64,000 nucleotides of DNA from Delphinapterus leucas (Eukaryota; Chordata; Mammalia; Artiodactyla; Monodontidae): NCBI RefSeq assembly GCF_002288925.2, contig NW_022098004.1, forward strand, positions 11,632,177-11,696,176. Reading direction: 5' to 3'. Within the stretch, counting starts at the first letter, position 1; each line of letters begins with the position of its first letter. The notes beneath the pieces are model-generated. The model was given only the letters and a program-made list of their open reading frames with translations, ran no database searches and was not told where the DNA came from. This document shows positions 47,744 through 58,490 of this stretch, in pieces. The translations under genes and the position numbers were made by a program.

Positions 47744-47832
47744 GGAATTTGTAGAGATGTTTGTAGACCTGATCTAAGTTAGACTAAACGATCCTTAAAG
47801 CCTCGTTCAGACCCAAGAAAATGAGAAATTAT
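47744..47832 (+). repeat. Copied ~90-bp segment, copy B (probable source)
   Basis: 89 bases nearly identical to 46410-46501. Flanking sequence is unassigned and unlike the flanks of copy A, so the similarity is limited to this block. Confidence 0.85.
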
Positions 47833-48374
47833 CTTAAAGGAAATGATATTGGTTTCTCTGGGGTAAAAGTTAAAATGAAGTTGATTTATTTTACACTGTT
47901 CCTAGTTTTACCTGATCTTACTTTAATTTAAAATTACCTCAATCTATTTGGATGTGTGGTGCTCACTGAAATAGAAACAACCACTTAAGTTATGTATAAA
48001 TGAAAGATTTGCCAAACCCCAACCCATGATCCTCTTTCTAGATGCCTAACGTTTCAGAATAGCATTCATCAGGATTTCTGGCCAACACAAAGTCCACTTC
48101 CAAAAGTGCTGTCAGACATGACAAACATCAATTTAAAGCATTATGTAGTCTCTTCAGAGCCAATGTTCTCACCGTTAAATTTTAAGAACATAATATTACA
48201 ACATAATGATTCAGGAATATTATCTCAGGGGTATTAAATTTCTTCAAAAAATAGAAGTGAGTAAATCTTTCATTGTTGGAATATTTTAAATGACTTTTTT
48301 TATATTCACTACATTAATAAAGGAACTTAGTGAAAAAACAAAAGCTCACTGAAAAGTTTATAATAAACAACAGT
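47833..48374. other. Unassigned AT-rich sequence
   Basis: No gene or repeat recognised. Confidence 0.4.
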
Positions 48375-48585
48375 AGTCTCCTACTCTAGCCATCTCCTCT
48401 GTTTATTAGCTATGTGACCTAGGTCAAGTTATTTGCTGTATTTCTGACTCACTTTCTTCATCTGATAAACAGAGACGCTAAAAAGTCTCTGCCCCATAGA
48501 ATCGTTGTGAACAGACTGTGAAACAATGTGCACAATTCCTGGAATGTGGTAAGAGCAAAATAAATGTTAGTTGTTATTACTACCC
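48375..48585 (+). repeat. MIR SINE
   Basis: 'ttagctatgtgacctaggtc', 'actttcttcatctgataaac' and 'gcaaaataaatgttagttgt' match MIR core and tail well. Confidence 0.8.
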
Positions 48586-48670
48586 TTACCTTCCCTGTCC
48601 TAATTTTCATGACAAACGCCCTCAATCTTTCCCCTAGCATTTACCTCCATATTTTAAAAAGTGATATACT

Positions 48671-48872
48671 GGGCTTCCCTGGTGGCGCAGTGGTTGAGAG
48701 TGCGCCTGCCGATGCAGGGAACGCGGGTTCGTGCCTGGTCTGGGAAGATCCCACATGCCACGGAGCAGCTGGGCCCATGAGCCATGGCCGCTGAGCCTGT
48801 GCGTCCGGAGCCTGTGCTCTGCAACGGGGGAGGCCACAACAGTGAGAGGCCCGCGTATCGCCAAAAAAAAAA
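48671..48872 (+). mobile_element. CHR-type tRNA SINE, young copy
   Basis: 'gggcttccctggtggcgcag' head to 'gcgtatcgcc' plus poly-A. Perfect 15-bp duplications 'aaaaagtgatatact' at 48656-48670 and 48873-48887. A 168-codon open frame (48784-49290) begins inside it and runs into flanking sequence. It is the longest frame in the window but half of it is read-through of the SINE and its tail. Confidence 0.96.
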
Positions 48873-48887
48873 AAAAAGTGATATACT

Positions 48888-51800
48888 TTTGTACATTATT
48901 TGTTTGCTGTTGACTCTGATAGATGATAACTTTGTGCATCCTCACCATCCCCCAATGTCTCTCAAACTCCCCATATATAGTTGTTATTTCATACTTTTGG
49001 TTAGCTGGTTAGCTCGAGACTCATCCATGCTTACATTTTCATTACATCAGTTAGGAATTTCAGATACAAGTAATAGCAAAGCCAACCACAGTGATTTAAA
49101 CCAGCCGAGGTTCTATTTTTATCTAGTTCTATTGTTATCTAACAAGAACTTTGGAGGTAGATGGTTGCTGTTCCTCCCTGCTGTCCTCAGTACTTTGCTT
49201 TGTATTCTTACAGTTGTCAAATCACACTACTTGATGATTGACTCAGCTCCAGGTAACAGGACCACCTTCAAAACAGGAAGCAGGGGCTAGCCAGGGTGGC
49301 AAAATCCTTTCATCTCCTATGCACTGCTCTTATTAGGAAGATAAATAACTTTCTAACATGTTACACAGTATAATTTCTCCTGCATCTCATTGACCAACAC
49401 TGAATCCTAAGGCGACTCCTAACTCCAAGGCAGGCTGGGGCAGTTAGGATCTTACGCAACAGAATGACATTGCTTTAATTGGCTTAGACCAAAGGGTCTC
49501 AAACTTTCTCAGTTCAAGGCTCCATTAGTGCTTCTGTGATTATTTTTACAGTGCCCCTAGGCAAAAGAAATACCAAATAATCCCCCTTTTTTAAGTAGCT
49601 GGGACCAAACAATGTAAGTATGCATCCATATCCCTAACAACTTAGTAGCCATTTGAGTAAATACTATATATCAATTGCAAAAAAATAATAGTTTTTAATA
49701 AAAGGAAGGGTGTGCCTGTTAGGCACTGTACAACTTCTCAAATTTTAAAATCAGATTAAACATCAACACCCTCAGTCCCTATTCCACATTAATTTCCACA
49801 CAGCACAATCTATGTATCACAGAAATCACTGAAGATCCTGCTTCACAAAGATATGACATCCTGGAAAAGAAGGTAGTCCGAACTGAGGGTGAAACGAAGA
49901 AACTGCTTTGAGCTAGCTCAAGAAACTAAACTCCTGTATGTGCAGAGGGGAGAAAATTTCCTTTGTGCTCTGTCCACAGAATTTCATCCTCTTTTCATCC
50001 CAGGGCTTGACCCTCACTAAGGGGTAACTGGAAACCCCTGAGTACTAAGCTTCTTGGGGTTCCTCTGGGGCTAATGGTTTGACTATTCCTTCACACAAGG
50101 TTCTGGGCTCAGAATTACTCTGCTTCCTAAATTAGTTACCATTTCTCAGTCACCTTCTGATTCCCAGTAAAGCCGTTGATATCTTCAGTCAACAGTGGAC
50201 TCTCAGAACTCCTTTCATTTCCAGATGTGTTGATTATTTTAAAAAATACATTCTTATCATGACAGTGGAAGTTGAGAAAGGAAAAAACCAAGGTGGTCAA
50301 TGCAACATTTTCAACTAAAAGTCCAAGGTGGATTCTGAAAAATGACTCAACCTTGGCATGGTGAGAGATAAAGGTGGAGAATTCCAGGGGATACCCCACA
50401 TGAAGGATGTGCTATTATTAGATAATGCATGGTCATCCACCCTCTATACCAAAGGCTGTGAGGGACTGTGTATTTTGGACGTCACAGAACTCCCTTTGCT
50501 GTTCAGGTAGCTAATAATTCAGGTACTAATGCGCTAATGTTCACCTGATCACTATCCGTCCCCACACCAGTGCTGCCCTAATCAATGAAGGAATATTGTC
50601 TAAAACAAGCCACCTCCTATCCCAAATACCCGTTTGTTCTTTCACAGTGACTTAGTTTTTACTTGGATATAGTACGAAATTAAGTTTTTAATCAGATATT
50701 AATTCCAGGTAATTGACAGTGGCCAACAGATTTATATTTGGGTTTTATCAACCTCCAGTTCAGCAAACTTTTTGCATTATAAAAAACGTCTTAAAAGTAC
50801 CTTTATACTCTAGCCTATTGTCTATTTTTGAAGAGCATTTTTGAAGACAAAGGTATTTTTTAGTTCTATTAAGGAATAAGATGTGATATGCTAGGGAAGA
50901 AAATTATATATATCCAGATTTAGTTGCAGATTAAACATTATCAGATTCAAAAAGCTCCTGTATCATTCCCCTTACTGAGCTCCGTGAAAGACTATGAAAC
51001 AGTTATTTCTTTGAAGATTGGGCTGCCAGGAATCTTCATATTGGTAAACACATAACTAGGTCTCACTACTGAACTTGGAATCAAGGTTGATAGGTACAAC
51101 TTGATCTATTTTAGATGAAAGTGTACAGAAACAAACAGTTTGTTTCCCTTTTTATCTTTACATAGGACCTGTGTTAAGTTCAGAGTTTATAAAGGGAGAA
51201 ATGCCTTAAATATATCTATTTCTTTATATCCGATAAGAAGTTATGCTAGCAGGTAGGTTATGTAGAGTCACCTGTGTACTTGGTTATCAGCACATTTGGA
51301 AAATAAACTTTTCAGTATTTTAGCAGCTTCAAAAGACTTGAATTATTAGTATTTCAAATGAGAACTTTTCAGTTATGAGAAGGCAAGAGAAAAGATGGAT
51401 GGATTTTATTTTTATTGGGAAAGTCAGTTATTGTATCTTATTCTTAAAGCTCCCTTTCAAATTATATGTGTCCTCTGGAGATAACAGTTCATGTTAAAAA
51501 ATAAGTTTCTGGATTGGGTAGCTTTGAGAAAGTCATGCATAGGTTTTTAAACACCCCAAAATATTCACACACACAGAGTTGTTTTTCAAATTTTCCCAAG
51601 GAAAGTGGAAAGTTTTTCAAGTTTTCCTACCATGTGTGAGAAGTCCTTGGCACTTTATTGAGTTGCCTCAAAACATATCCTGTATAATATTTTGGTTTTT
51701 TAACATGCATATTAACACTAAGATTATTTTATTACTCTGTACTTACACTTTCCATACTGATTCACCTACTGCTGGAAGTTGTAAATTTTTGGAGGCATAG

Positions 51801-52880
51801 CCATGATTTTCCACAGTAAATAAAACTGCAACGTCTGCACATTACTAAAACTTCAGCAAACCCTTAAGAAATAGATGCAAAAATATTTTCCAAAATTAGA
51901 TATCTTGGTTGCAAGCAAAAGAAACTAATACTGCTCACCATAAGCACGAAGGAAATATAACAAAAATAATGCAAATTCATGGGATTCTTCTCAAGGACTT
52001 GGGTTAGAAATTGCCCAGAAACCAAGACAGCCCTAGGAGCTAGGAGCTAGGAACCGTCTCTCCCGCGGTCTTGGACTCATCAGCACCTGGCTCGAGTGGG
52101 AAGCAAGTAACCAGCCCAATCTCAGATGCATGCCCGCCCACTGGCTGCCAGAGAGTCGGTAAGGAGGTGTGGCCCACCCTATGGCTTCCATATTGGCAGG
52201 AAGTCCTCTGCTTCTCACCAGTCAACCCACTGGGTAATGCCCAAAAACCAGGATGGAGGTAAACTTTGAGTAGGCAAAAAATTATAAATTTGCCCAATTA
52301 CCTCACACATACCTTATCCCACATTACATTTCCAATCAAGAATGTTTCTCTGAATGTAATGGAATATATTTTTCACAAACAAAATTGTGCATATCTGTCC
52401 TTCAAGGAAGGCAAAGTCTCATCAGTGCAGAATCACTAGATCATGTCCATTTCTCCTCTAAAATCATTATGTCCAATCTCCATTTTTCTATCATTAAAAT
52501 GCCACTTAAGTGCACAAGTTAATTACATTTTCCACAAAGGATGATTAACATACCTTAGGTTTCTTCTCTGTTTGATAACTACAGAAACCCAGATTTCTTA
52601 CTTTATCTGTGCTTCAAATATCTCAACGTTTTAATTCCAAAAAATCCAATATTTGATATAAGTACCCTCTTCTATTAAATTGTTTTTGGTAAATACATCT
52701 TCTAGTAATAATCCCACTGTGTTACTTTTTAGCAAATGAGAAAGTGAGTGCTTCCAATTTTCTTAGCATTGTCTTTTGAACGGGCTCCAAAACAAAGCAT
52801 AGCTCTTTATAAGTTTGGTTCAAAAAGAGTAGCTCATAAAGTAACAATAAATAGGCACTATGCTCTTGCAGTATTCTTAG
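48888..52880. other. Mostly unassigned sequence
   Basis: About 4 kb. Segments at 49030-49430 and 51900-52270 (the latter with 'tggttgcaagcaaaagaaac') have the look of old LTR-class repeats, but I cannot fix boundaries or families. 49490-49570 ('gggtctcaaactttctcagt') may be a hAT end. No gene supported. Confidence 0.35.
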
Positions 52881-52900
52881 ATTCTGATTAACATTTTTTT

Positions 52901-53098
52901 TTTTTTGCGGTATGCAGGCGTCTCACTGTTGTGGCCTCTCCCGTTGCGGAGCACAGGCTCCGGACGCGCAGGCTCAGTGGCCATGGCTCACGGGCTCAGC
53001 CGCTCCGCGGCATGTGGGATCTTCCCGGACCGGGGCACGAACCCGTGTCCCCTGCATCGGCAGGCGTACTCTCAACAACTGTGCCACCAGGGAAGCCC
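52901..53098 (-). mobile_element. CHR-type tRNA SINE, antisense, young copy (nested)
   Basis: Poly-T, 'ctcactgttgtggcctctcc', ending 'gccaccagggaagcccc'. Duplications 'tgattaacatttttt' lie just before (52886-52900) and after (53101-53115). This SINE landed in the left target duplication of the older SINE that follows. Confidence 0.94.
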
Positions 53099-53117
53099 CA
53101 TGATTAACATTTTTTGA

Positions 53118-53443
53118 AAAATAAATTTATTTATTTTATTTTTGGCTGCGTTGGGTCTTCGTTGCTGCACGCGGGCTTTTCTCTAGTTGCGGTGAGCAGG
53201 GTCTACTGTTCATTGTGGTGCGTGGGCTTCTCTTTGAGGTGATTTCTCTTGGTGCAGAGCACGGGCTCTAGGCACAAGGGCTCAGTAGTTGTGGCTCACG
53301 GGCTCTAGAGCGCAGGCTCAGTAGTTGTGGCGCATGGGCTTAGTTGCTCCACGGCATGTGGGATCTTCCCGGACCAGGGCTCGAACCCATGTCCCCTGCA
53401 TTGGCAGGTGGATTCTTAACCACTGCACCACCAGGGAAGCCCA
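53118..53443 (-). mobile_element. CHR-type tRNA SINE, antisense, long older form
   Basis: 'tttggctgcgttgggtcttc', several 'agtagttgtggc' units and the head 'accaccagggaagccc'. Its target duplication 'attctgattaac' is at 53445-53456 on the right. The left copy is at 52881-52892, now separated from the element by the younger SINE. Confidence 0.94.
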
Positions 53444-53459
53444 AATTCTGATTAACTTT

Positions 53460-54054
53460 TACGGGACCAGAGTGAACTTATTTATGGAAGAATAGGTTCC
53501 ATTTTCTTATTCTTTATTGCATTTTCAATACTGTACCATTCTCTGAAGCCATGAATTTACAGACCCTTAACGTTTAGAAAATGATGAGTTGCACTGAAAT
53601 GTCGTACAAAAAAGAAAACTTTTATAAATTCTCCAGAAACTCCTCAGCCTAGAAGGTATACAAATTCACAATACCGTAGTTACAGTTCCTTAGAACACAA
53701 ATAATCTTTCCAAATAATTATTTAAATAGAAAGAAAAGCCTACTATTAAACCCCACTTTAAATGGTACAATATTAGATAACATGAGAATTGCATAAATAT
53801 CAAATATGATAACTTCAATAAAATTTTATTTCATTAAAAGCCATTAGGTTAATCTAAAGTCTATTTAGAATCTGTTCTGATGAGTAGAATTTAATTAAAT
53901 AGCCCCAATCATACAAATTTAAAATTTTGAGTGTCTATCCAATGCTTTTTTCATAATGTATATTCCAGCAGACTTATGTATATGAGAATAATAAGAGTTA
54001 TTATAAGGACTGAAGGAAATAATGTATGTAAAGATATTAACACACACAGTTTTA
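53460..54054. other. Unassigned AT-rich sequence
   Basis: No gene or repeat recognised. Confidence 0.4.
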
Positions 54055-54305
54055 ACAATAACAGTGGTAAACAAAAACAAACACGTAGATATAGAGAACA
54101 GAGTAGTGGTTACCAGACAGGCAGTAGGGGAGGGTGAAATGGGTAACAGGGATCAACCATAGGGTGACCGACAGAGACTAAACTTTTGGTGGTGAGTACA
54201 CTGTAGTGTATACAGAAGTTTAAATATAATGTCTTACACATGGAACATGTAATATTATAAACCAATGTTACCTCAATACATTTTTAATTAAAAATAAATA
54301 AATAA
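54055..54305 (+). mobile_element. Old L1 3'-UTR fragment
   Basis: 'agaacagagtagtggttacc', 'ggtgaaatgggtaacaggga' and 'tataaaccaatgttacctca' plus an 'aaataaataaat' tail follow the order of an old L1 3' end in sense orientation. Confidence 0.65.
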
Positions 54306-54706
54306 TAGTAGTGGTAGTAATAATACTTATATTCCACTCATTGTGTTTGGGAACAAGTAAGCTTTAATTTGAAATTTTCCATCTAAAATCTTGACACACA
54401 TTAAGGCTTCTATAATGACCTCTAGTATGAAAGGTTTTAGAGTTTAATAGAGCATGTTCCAAACAGTGCTAAGGCAAGTCCACAAAAGTATTCTTAAAGT
54501 TGTACCAAATTGAGCGATATGCTTTTTGTTTATACGTAGCAATCAGAGCAAACACTTTGAGTCTGAACATATGGGGAAAATTTAGCAAATGAACTTTTTA
54601 TCTTAAAAGCTAACAGATTCTCCACATGTAGCAATACATTCACGAAGCTATTATCTGGAAAAGATTAAAGGGTAAAGACACAAATAGATGGAACGTGTGT
54701 GTGTAT
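54306..54706. other. Unassigned AT-rich sequence
   Basis: Nothing recognised. Confidence 0.4.
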
Positions 54707-54757
54707 GAGAGAGAGAGAGAGAGAGAGAGAGAAGGAGAGGGAGGAGGGGGGAAAGGC
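54707..54757 (+). repeat. (GA)n polypurine tract
   Basis: About 50 uninterrupted purines: a GA array followed by 'ggagagggaggaggggggaa'. Mirror-symmetric purine tracts of this kind can form triplex DNA. Confidence 0.95.
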
Positions 54758-54847
54758 TTAGAAAATATGCATAGTGACGTGATGCAGGGGATGAGGAAAA
54801 TAACTCAAGCAACATCTCACGTGAGGCTCTTCACTGCTGATCTAGTC

Positions 54848-55033
54848 CAGTTATTCTCAAACTTCAAGGTGCCTCATCATAATCACCTGGAGGGCTTGTT
54901 CAAACACAGATTGAGGGCCCCACACCAAGATTCTGACTAGTAGGTTTTAGGGGGCCCCAAATTTTGTATTTCTAACAAGTTCCCATGTGATGCTGATGCT
55001 TCTGGCTGAGGACCCCACTATGAGAACCACTGG
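54848..55033 (+). mobile_element. MER5A (hAT-Charlie MITE)
   Basis: 'cagttattctcaaacttcaa' at the left and 'tatgagaaccactg' at the right are the inverted ends. The inside has 'atcacctggagggcttgttc' and 'ttctaacaagttcccatgtg', diagnostic of MER5A. Near full length (~186 bases). Confidence 0.9.
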
Positions 55034-55319
55034 TCTGGTTCGTAATAGGATGACAGCTTATTGCTTTGTTCTCCTGCTTGATAAGAAATCCGAAACATGT
55101 CTTTATGAACAATATGTATGACTGATACTATTCACGTTTTCTCAGATTTTACCAATTATTATGGAGAATAAGTTATTAAAGTTTAATTATTATACGTGTA
55201 TACATGACGGAAATTATCTCATATCCTGGGAATTGCATGTAATATATAGCTCTATCCAATAAACATATTTTAGAACATTTAAACATAAATTAGATGCAGT
55301 AAGCATTTTTGCCCATGGC
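55034..55319. other. Unassigned AT-rich sequence
   Basis: Nothing recognised. Confidence 0.4.
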
Positions 55320-55560
55320 CAGTAAGTAAGAATAGAGAACATCACTTATACTGATACAAATTAAAACAACAATGAAACACCATTTTTCCCTTTCCAGAAA
55401 GGCAAAAACTAAAATGCTTTATAATGTCCTACACCCTGTTGATGGAATTTGAAGGTGAGACCACCTAGAAAGGGTGATTCCAGGGTATATCTAGTGGTGA
55501 GATTTGGACCTATTGTTTATAGTTTATTATAGTTTCTTGTATTAAAATAAAACTATAAAA
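55320..55560 (+). repeat. Old L1 ORF2 3'-region fragment
   Basis: 'aacaatgaaacaccattttt' followed by 'aaaggcaaaaactaaaatgc' resembles decayed L1 ORF2 C-terminal coding sequence. Short and uncertain. Confidence 0.45.
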
Positions 55561-56195
55561 TATTATATATGTAGTGAAAAATACATTGTAATGTTTTAAA
55601 AACTGGCCTTACTTCAGTGCAAGTTACAGATATGAGTAACATAATTTGTAATTAAACTTGTTTCTTTTGTGAATTCAAAACATCCTTTATCCTATAGTTA
55701 AATTCAATAATTTTGTAAACAATGTATTTAATAAATTAATGACTGGCGATGGTAAAGTGGCACAGGAGGAGAAAAAGTCCACACAGACAGACTGCAAAAC
55801 AACCCGGAGAAAGGACCTGTGGCTGTGGAATCATGATTCCGTCCACTTGGGCTGTGTGACTCATACGTCATGACTGGACACCTTCTCCCTACAGAAATAT
55901 CCATTAGCTGGTTAACTGCTCCCAAATGGCTCCAAGTGCCCTGACCACACAGGTTAATAACATTGCTTCTGGGCTAGCCGATGATGCTACATTCTCATAT
56001 TTTTAAGGAATTATATACTAAGGAAGCACAGGCCAAATAAAGTACGTATATTACTTAACAGGGTACACTGAACAAAGGTCCTGCCACGTTTGCAGTAATT
56101 CCCTTTATTTCCTTGAACAAGTATCCTTTATTCACAGGAGAAACTCTTCTACAGCAACATGAAATTTCCTAAATGTCATCAGAGTTTATACAAAT
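55561..56195. other. Unassigned sequence
   Basis: No gene or repeat recognised. Confidence 0.4.
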
Positions 56196-56210
56196 ATATA
56201 TATATACATA

Positions 56211-56245
<35 letters not shown>

Positions 56246-56246
56246 T
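56196..56246. repeat. (TA)n microsatellite
   Basis: TA array of about 50 bases with 'cat' and 'tgtg' interruptions. Confidence 0.96.
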
Positions 56247-56685
56247 TGGAGGTAAAAGAACCAAAAAAAGTATGACCAAAATCAATATCGAAACCTCTAT
56301 TGCTATACTGCCTAAAATGTACCAAAGGAATTAACATTTCTGAGAGTTAATTTTCTTGATATGTAAATCAAATAAAAATATGAGATAAACTAATCATGTT
56401 TCACGCTAAAGAGGTTAAACAAGGCTGGGAAATAGTAAAGAAATTAATCTACATTTAGGACAAAGTTAACCTGTTTTGGAAGCCTCTGGGAACCACTTAA
56501 CAGAAATTGCATAATCTTGCATAATAGCAGATCGACTGAATAGAAGTTTGCTGATTTAGCATTTAATTCTTGAAGAGCAATTATTGGGAAAAGAAGTTCT
56601 GTCAGATAATAAAATTAGCATTGCTACAGTATTTACATTTTTAAAATCTCTGGTGAGAAGTTAAATTTCATGGAGACAGACAAAA
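56247..56685. other. Unassigned AT-rich sequence
   Basis: Nothing recognised. Confidence 0.4.
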
Positions 56686-56758
56686 TGTGTGTGTGTGTGT
56701 GTTGCATATGTATACAACATACACACATGCCTACATACACACACACAACACACACATC
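56686..56758. repeat. Inverted (TG)n / (CA)n arrays
   Basis: A TG array followed by CA-rich arrays. 'tgtgtgtgtgttg' and 'caacacacaca' are complementary around 'catatgtatac', so a hairpin can form. Similar in design to 22050-22105. Confidence 0.9.
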
Positions 56759-58224
56759 CTCCAGTGGTATAATAAACCTCATTCTTTAACGATACAAATG
56801 TATCTCTTTTCCTGATTCCAGCTGAGTCAACTATGCCATCAAGCATTGACCAACAATAACACACGTGGCTATTTCTTTTTTAATTGGTCCTAAGCTTGTG
56901 CAGATTGTTTTTCTGTTTTCTAGCGTCAAAAAACAGGTATCCTTTAGTAAAATCTTGATACCCTTCCCCAACACGGGTATGTCTTCTAAGTTGATAATTT
57001 TCCCACAATTTTAATAAATTTTTAAAATTTCAAGTGAAAACAATCAACTTATCATACTTACAAAACTAGAACATAAGAAATCAGAATCTCTATTTTTTAG
57101 AATCTATTCTTTCTTGCACTTACATTTTAATGACTTCAGCACTGGTTTGCCCTCCCTTCACATTGACTACTCAGGTTATCTTTCTGAAACCTAGAAAGAT
57201 GAGAAATTTCAACTGCTCAGAAACTACAGATGATCCCCCTTTGGTTGCAGAATAATCTTGGCACTCCTTACCGAGGGCACAACTTGATGCGACTTTTCAG
57301 TGCAGCCTCTGCTCTCGCTGTACAATTACACATAGCCTTTTCTCATCCCTCAACGTCACTGTAATTCCTGTGCTGTCTGTCGTCCACGCTCCCTTTGCCC
57401 TCCCCAGGGATCAATCTCCATCAGCAGCGGCAGCCCTGAGATCATCTGATTACAATTCTGCCTGGCTTCTCTGATGACCTACATATATTCCAGCCTGGAG
57501 CCCCAAGGGCACAGCTCTTCCTAGGTGAGCAGAGTGCCACCACTTAACAACCTTGTCTTAACTCCTCAGTCTGCCACTGGGAGAAAGGCTGAGTATGAGG
57601 AACAGACTTTACTGATAGTTTAGGGAAGTTGAGAAGAAAGTACAATATAGCAAATGAAATGTGACTGTTTACAGGAGGGAAAAAGACCAAGCCCTTCTCA
57701 TGGTGTCGTCCCCCAAAATGACCCCCACTGCTAGTTCTAATGGCCTTTTCCATGATATTTAATGGTCTACTGCCCCATAGATTAATACCATGTTTTCAAA
57801 GCCTGACAGTCTATACCTTCATTCCTCTACAGGAAAATCCACCTCCTACTGACAGGGGTTCATATAATCTCAGTATCTTTCCCCATCCCCACCCGCAACC
57901 AGGACAGTCTGGTGAACATAATGGTCCAGTGGCCAGAGGATGTTTCCCAAAGCCTGAGATATGATTTCAAAAATCACACCACAGTGGGACTAGGGCCAGA
58001 AAATGTAGGGTTTGCCTTGGTTCTCCATGTCCTGCAGGGTGATTTAGAGCAGACTCCAACGCAGTACATCATTCTCTTTGAGTTCTTTTCACATGAGAGG
58101 GGAAGACATGACTCTTTACTCTCCCTTCAGTACCCCGGCCTCTTCTTGTAAGTTACCCTGCACAGGACACACACACTTGCACATGAACATGAACACGTAC
58201 ATTTGCCAGCACGCATTCATTCAA
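56759..58224. other. Unassigned sequence, part possibly L2
   Basis: About 1.5 kb. The CT-rich part 57120-57560 may be decayed L2. Frames of 69-79 codons show nothing recognisable. Confidence 0.35.
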
Positions 58225-58490
58225 TAGCTATCTTTTGAAACTTCCTATGTTTCAGCAACTGACATCAGAGGCGTGTTTACAGTGGTGAGCAAAGCCGACC
58301 TGGAGCTTACAGTCATGTGAGGCAGACAAGTCAGGTCAAGCACAAGCTTTAACTGCATGGTGTAATAAGCAGAGCTGAGGAAAACTGTAAAGCAGGCTCA
58401 AATTATCCACTCAAGGGTCCTAACCCGGTCTCGGGGGCAGAAGAGGTGTCTCCGAGGAAGTGACTCTGGCTTTCTGTCTGAACCATAAAT
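58225..58490 (+). repeat. L2-like fragment
   Basis: 'gtggtgagcaaagccgacct', 'ggagcttacagtcatgtgag' and 'agaggtgtctccgaggaagt' follow the order of a common ancient LINE (L2-like) segment. The family label is from memory. Confidence 0.5.

Noticed and set aside
48784..49290. 168-codon open frame, the longest in the window
   Set aside because: It starts inside a CHR SINE, reads through the SINE 3' end and poly-A (Lys run), then into unassigned sequence with no domain. Best explained as chance read-through.
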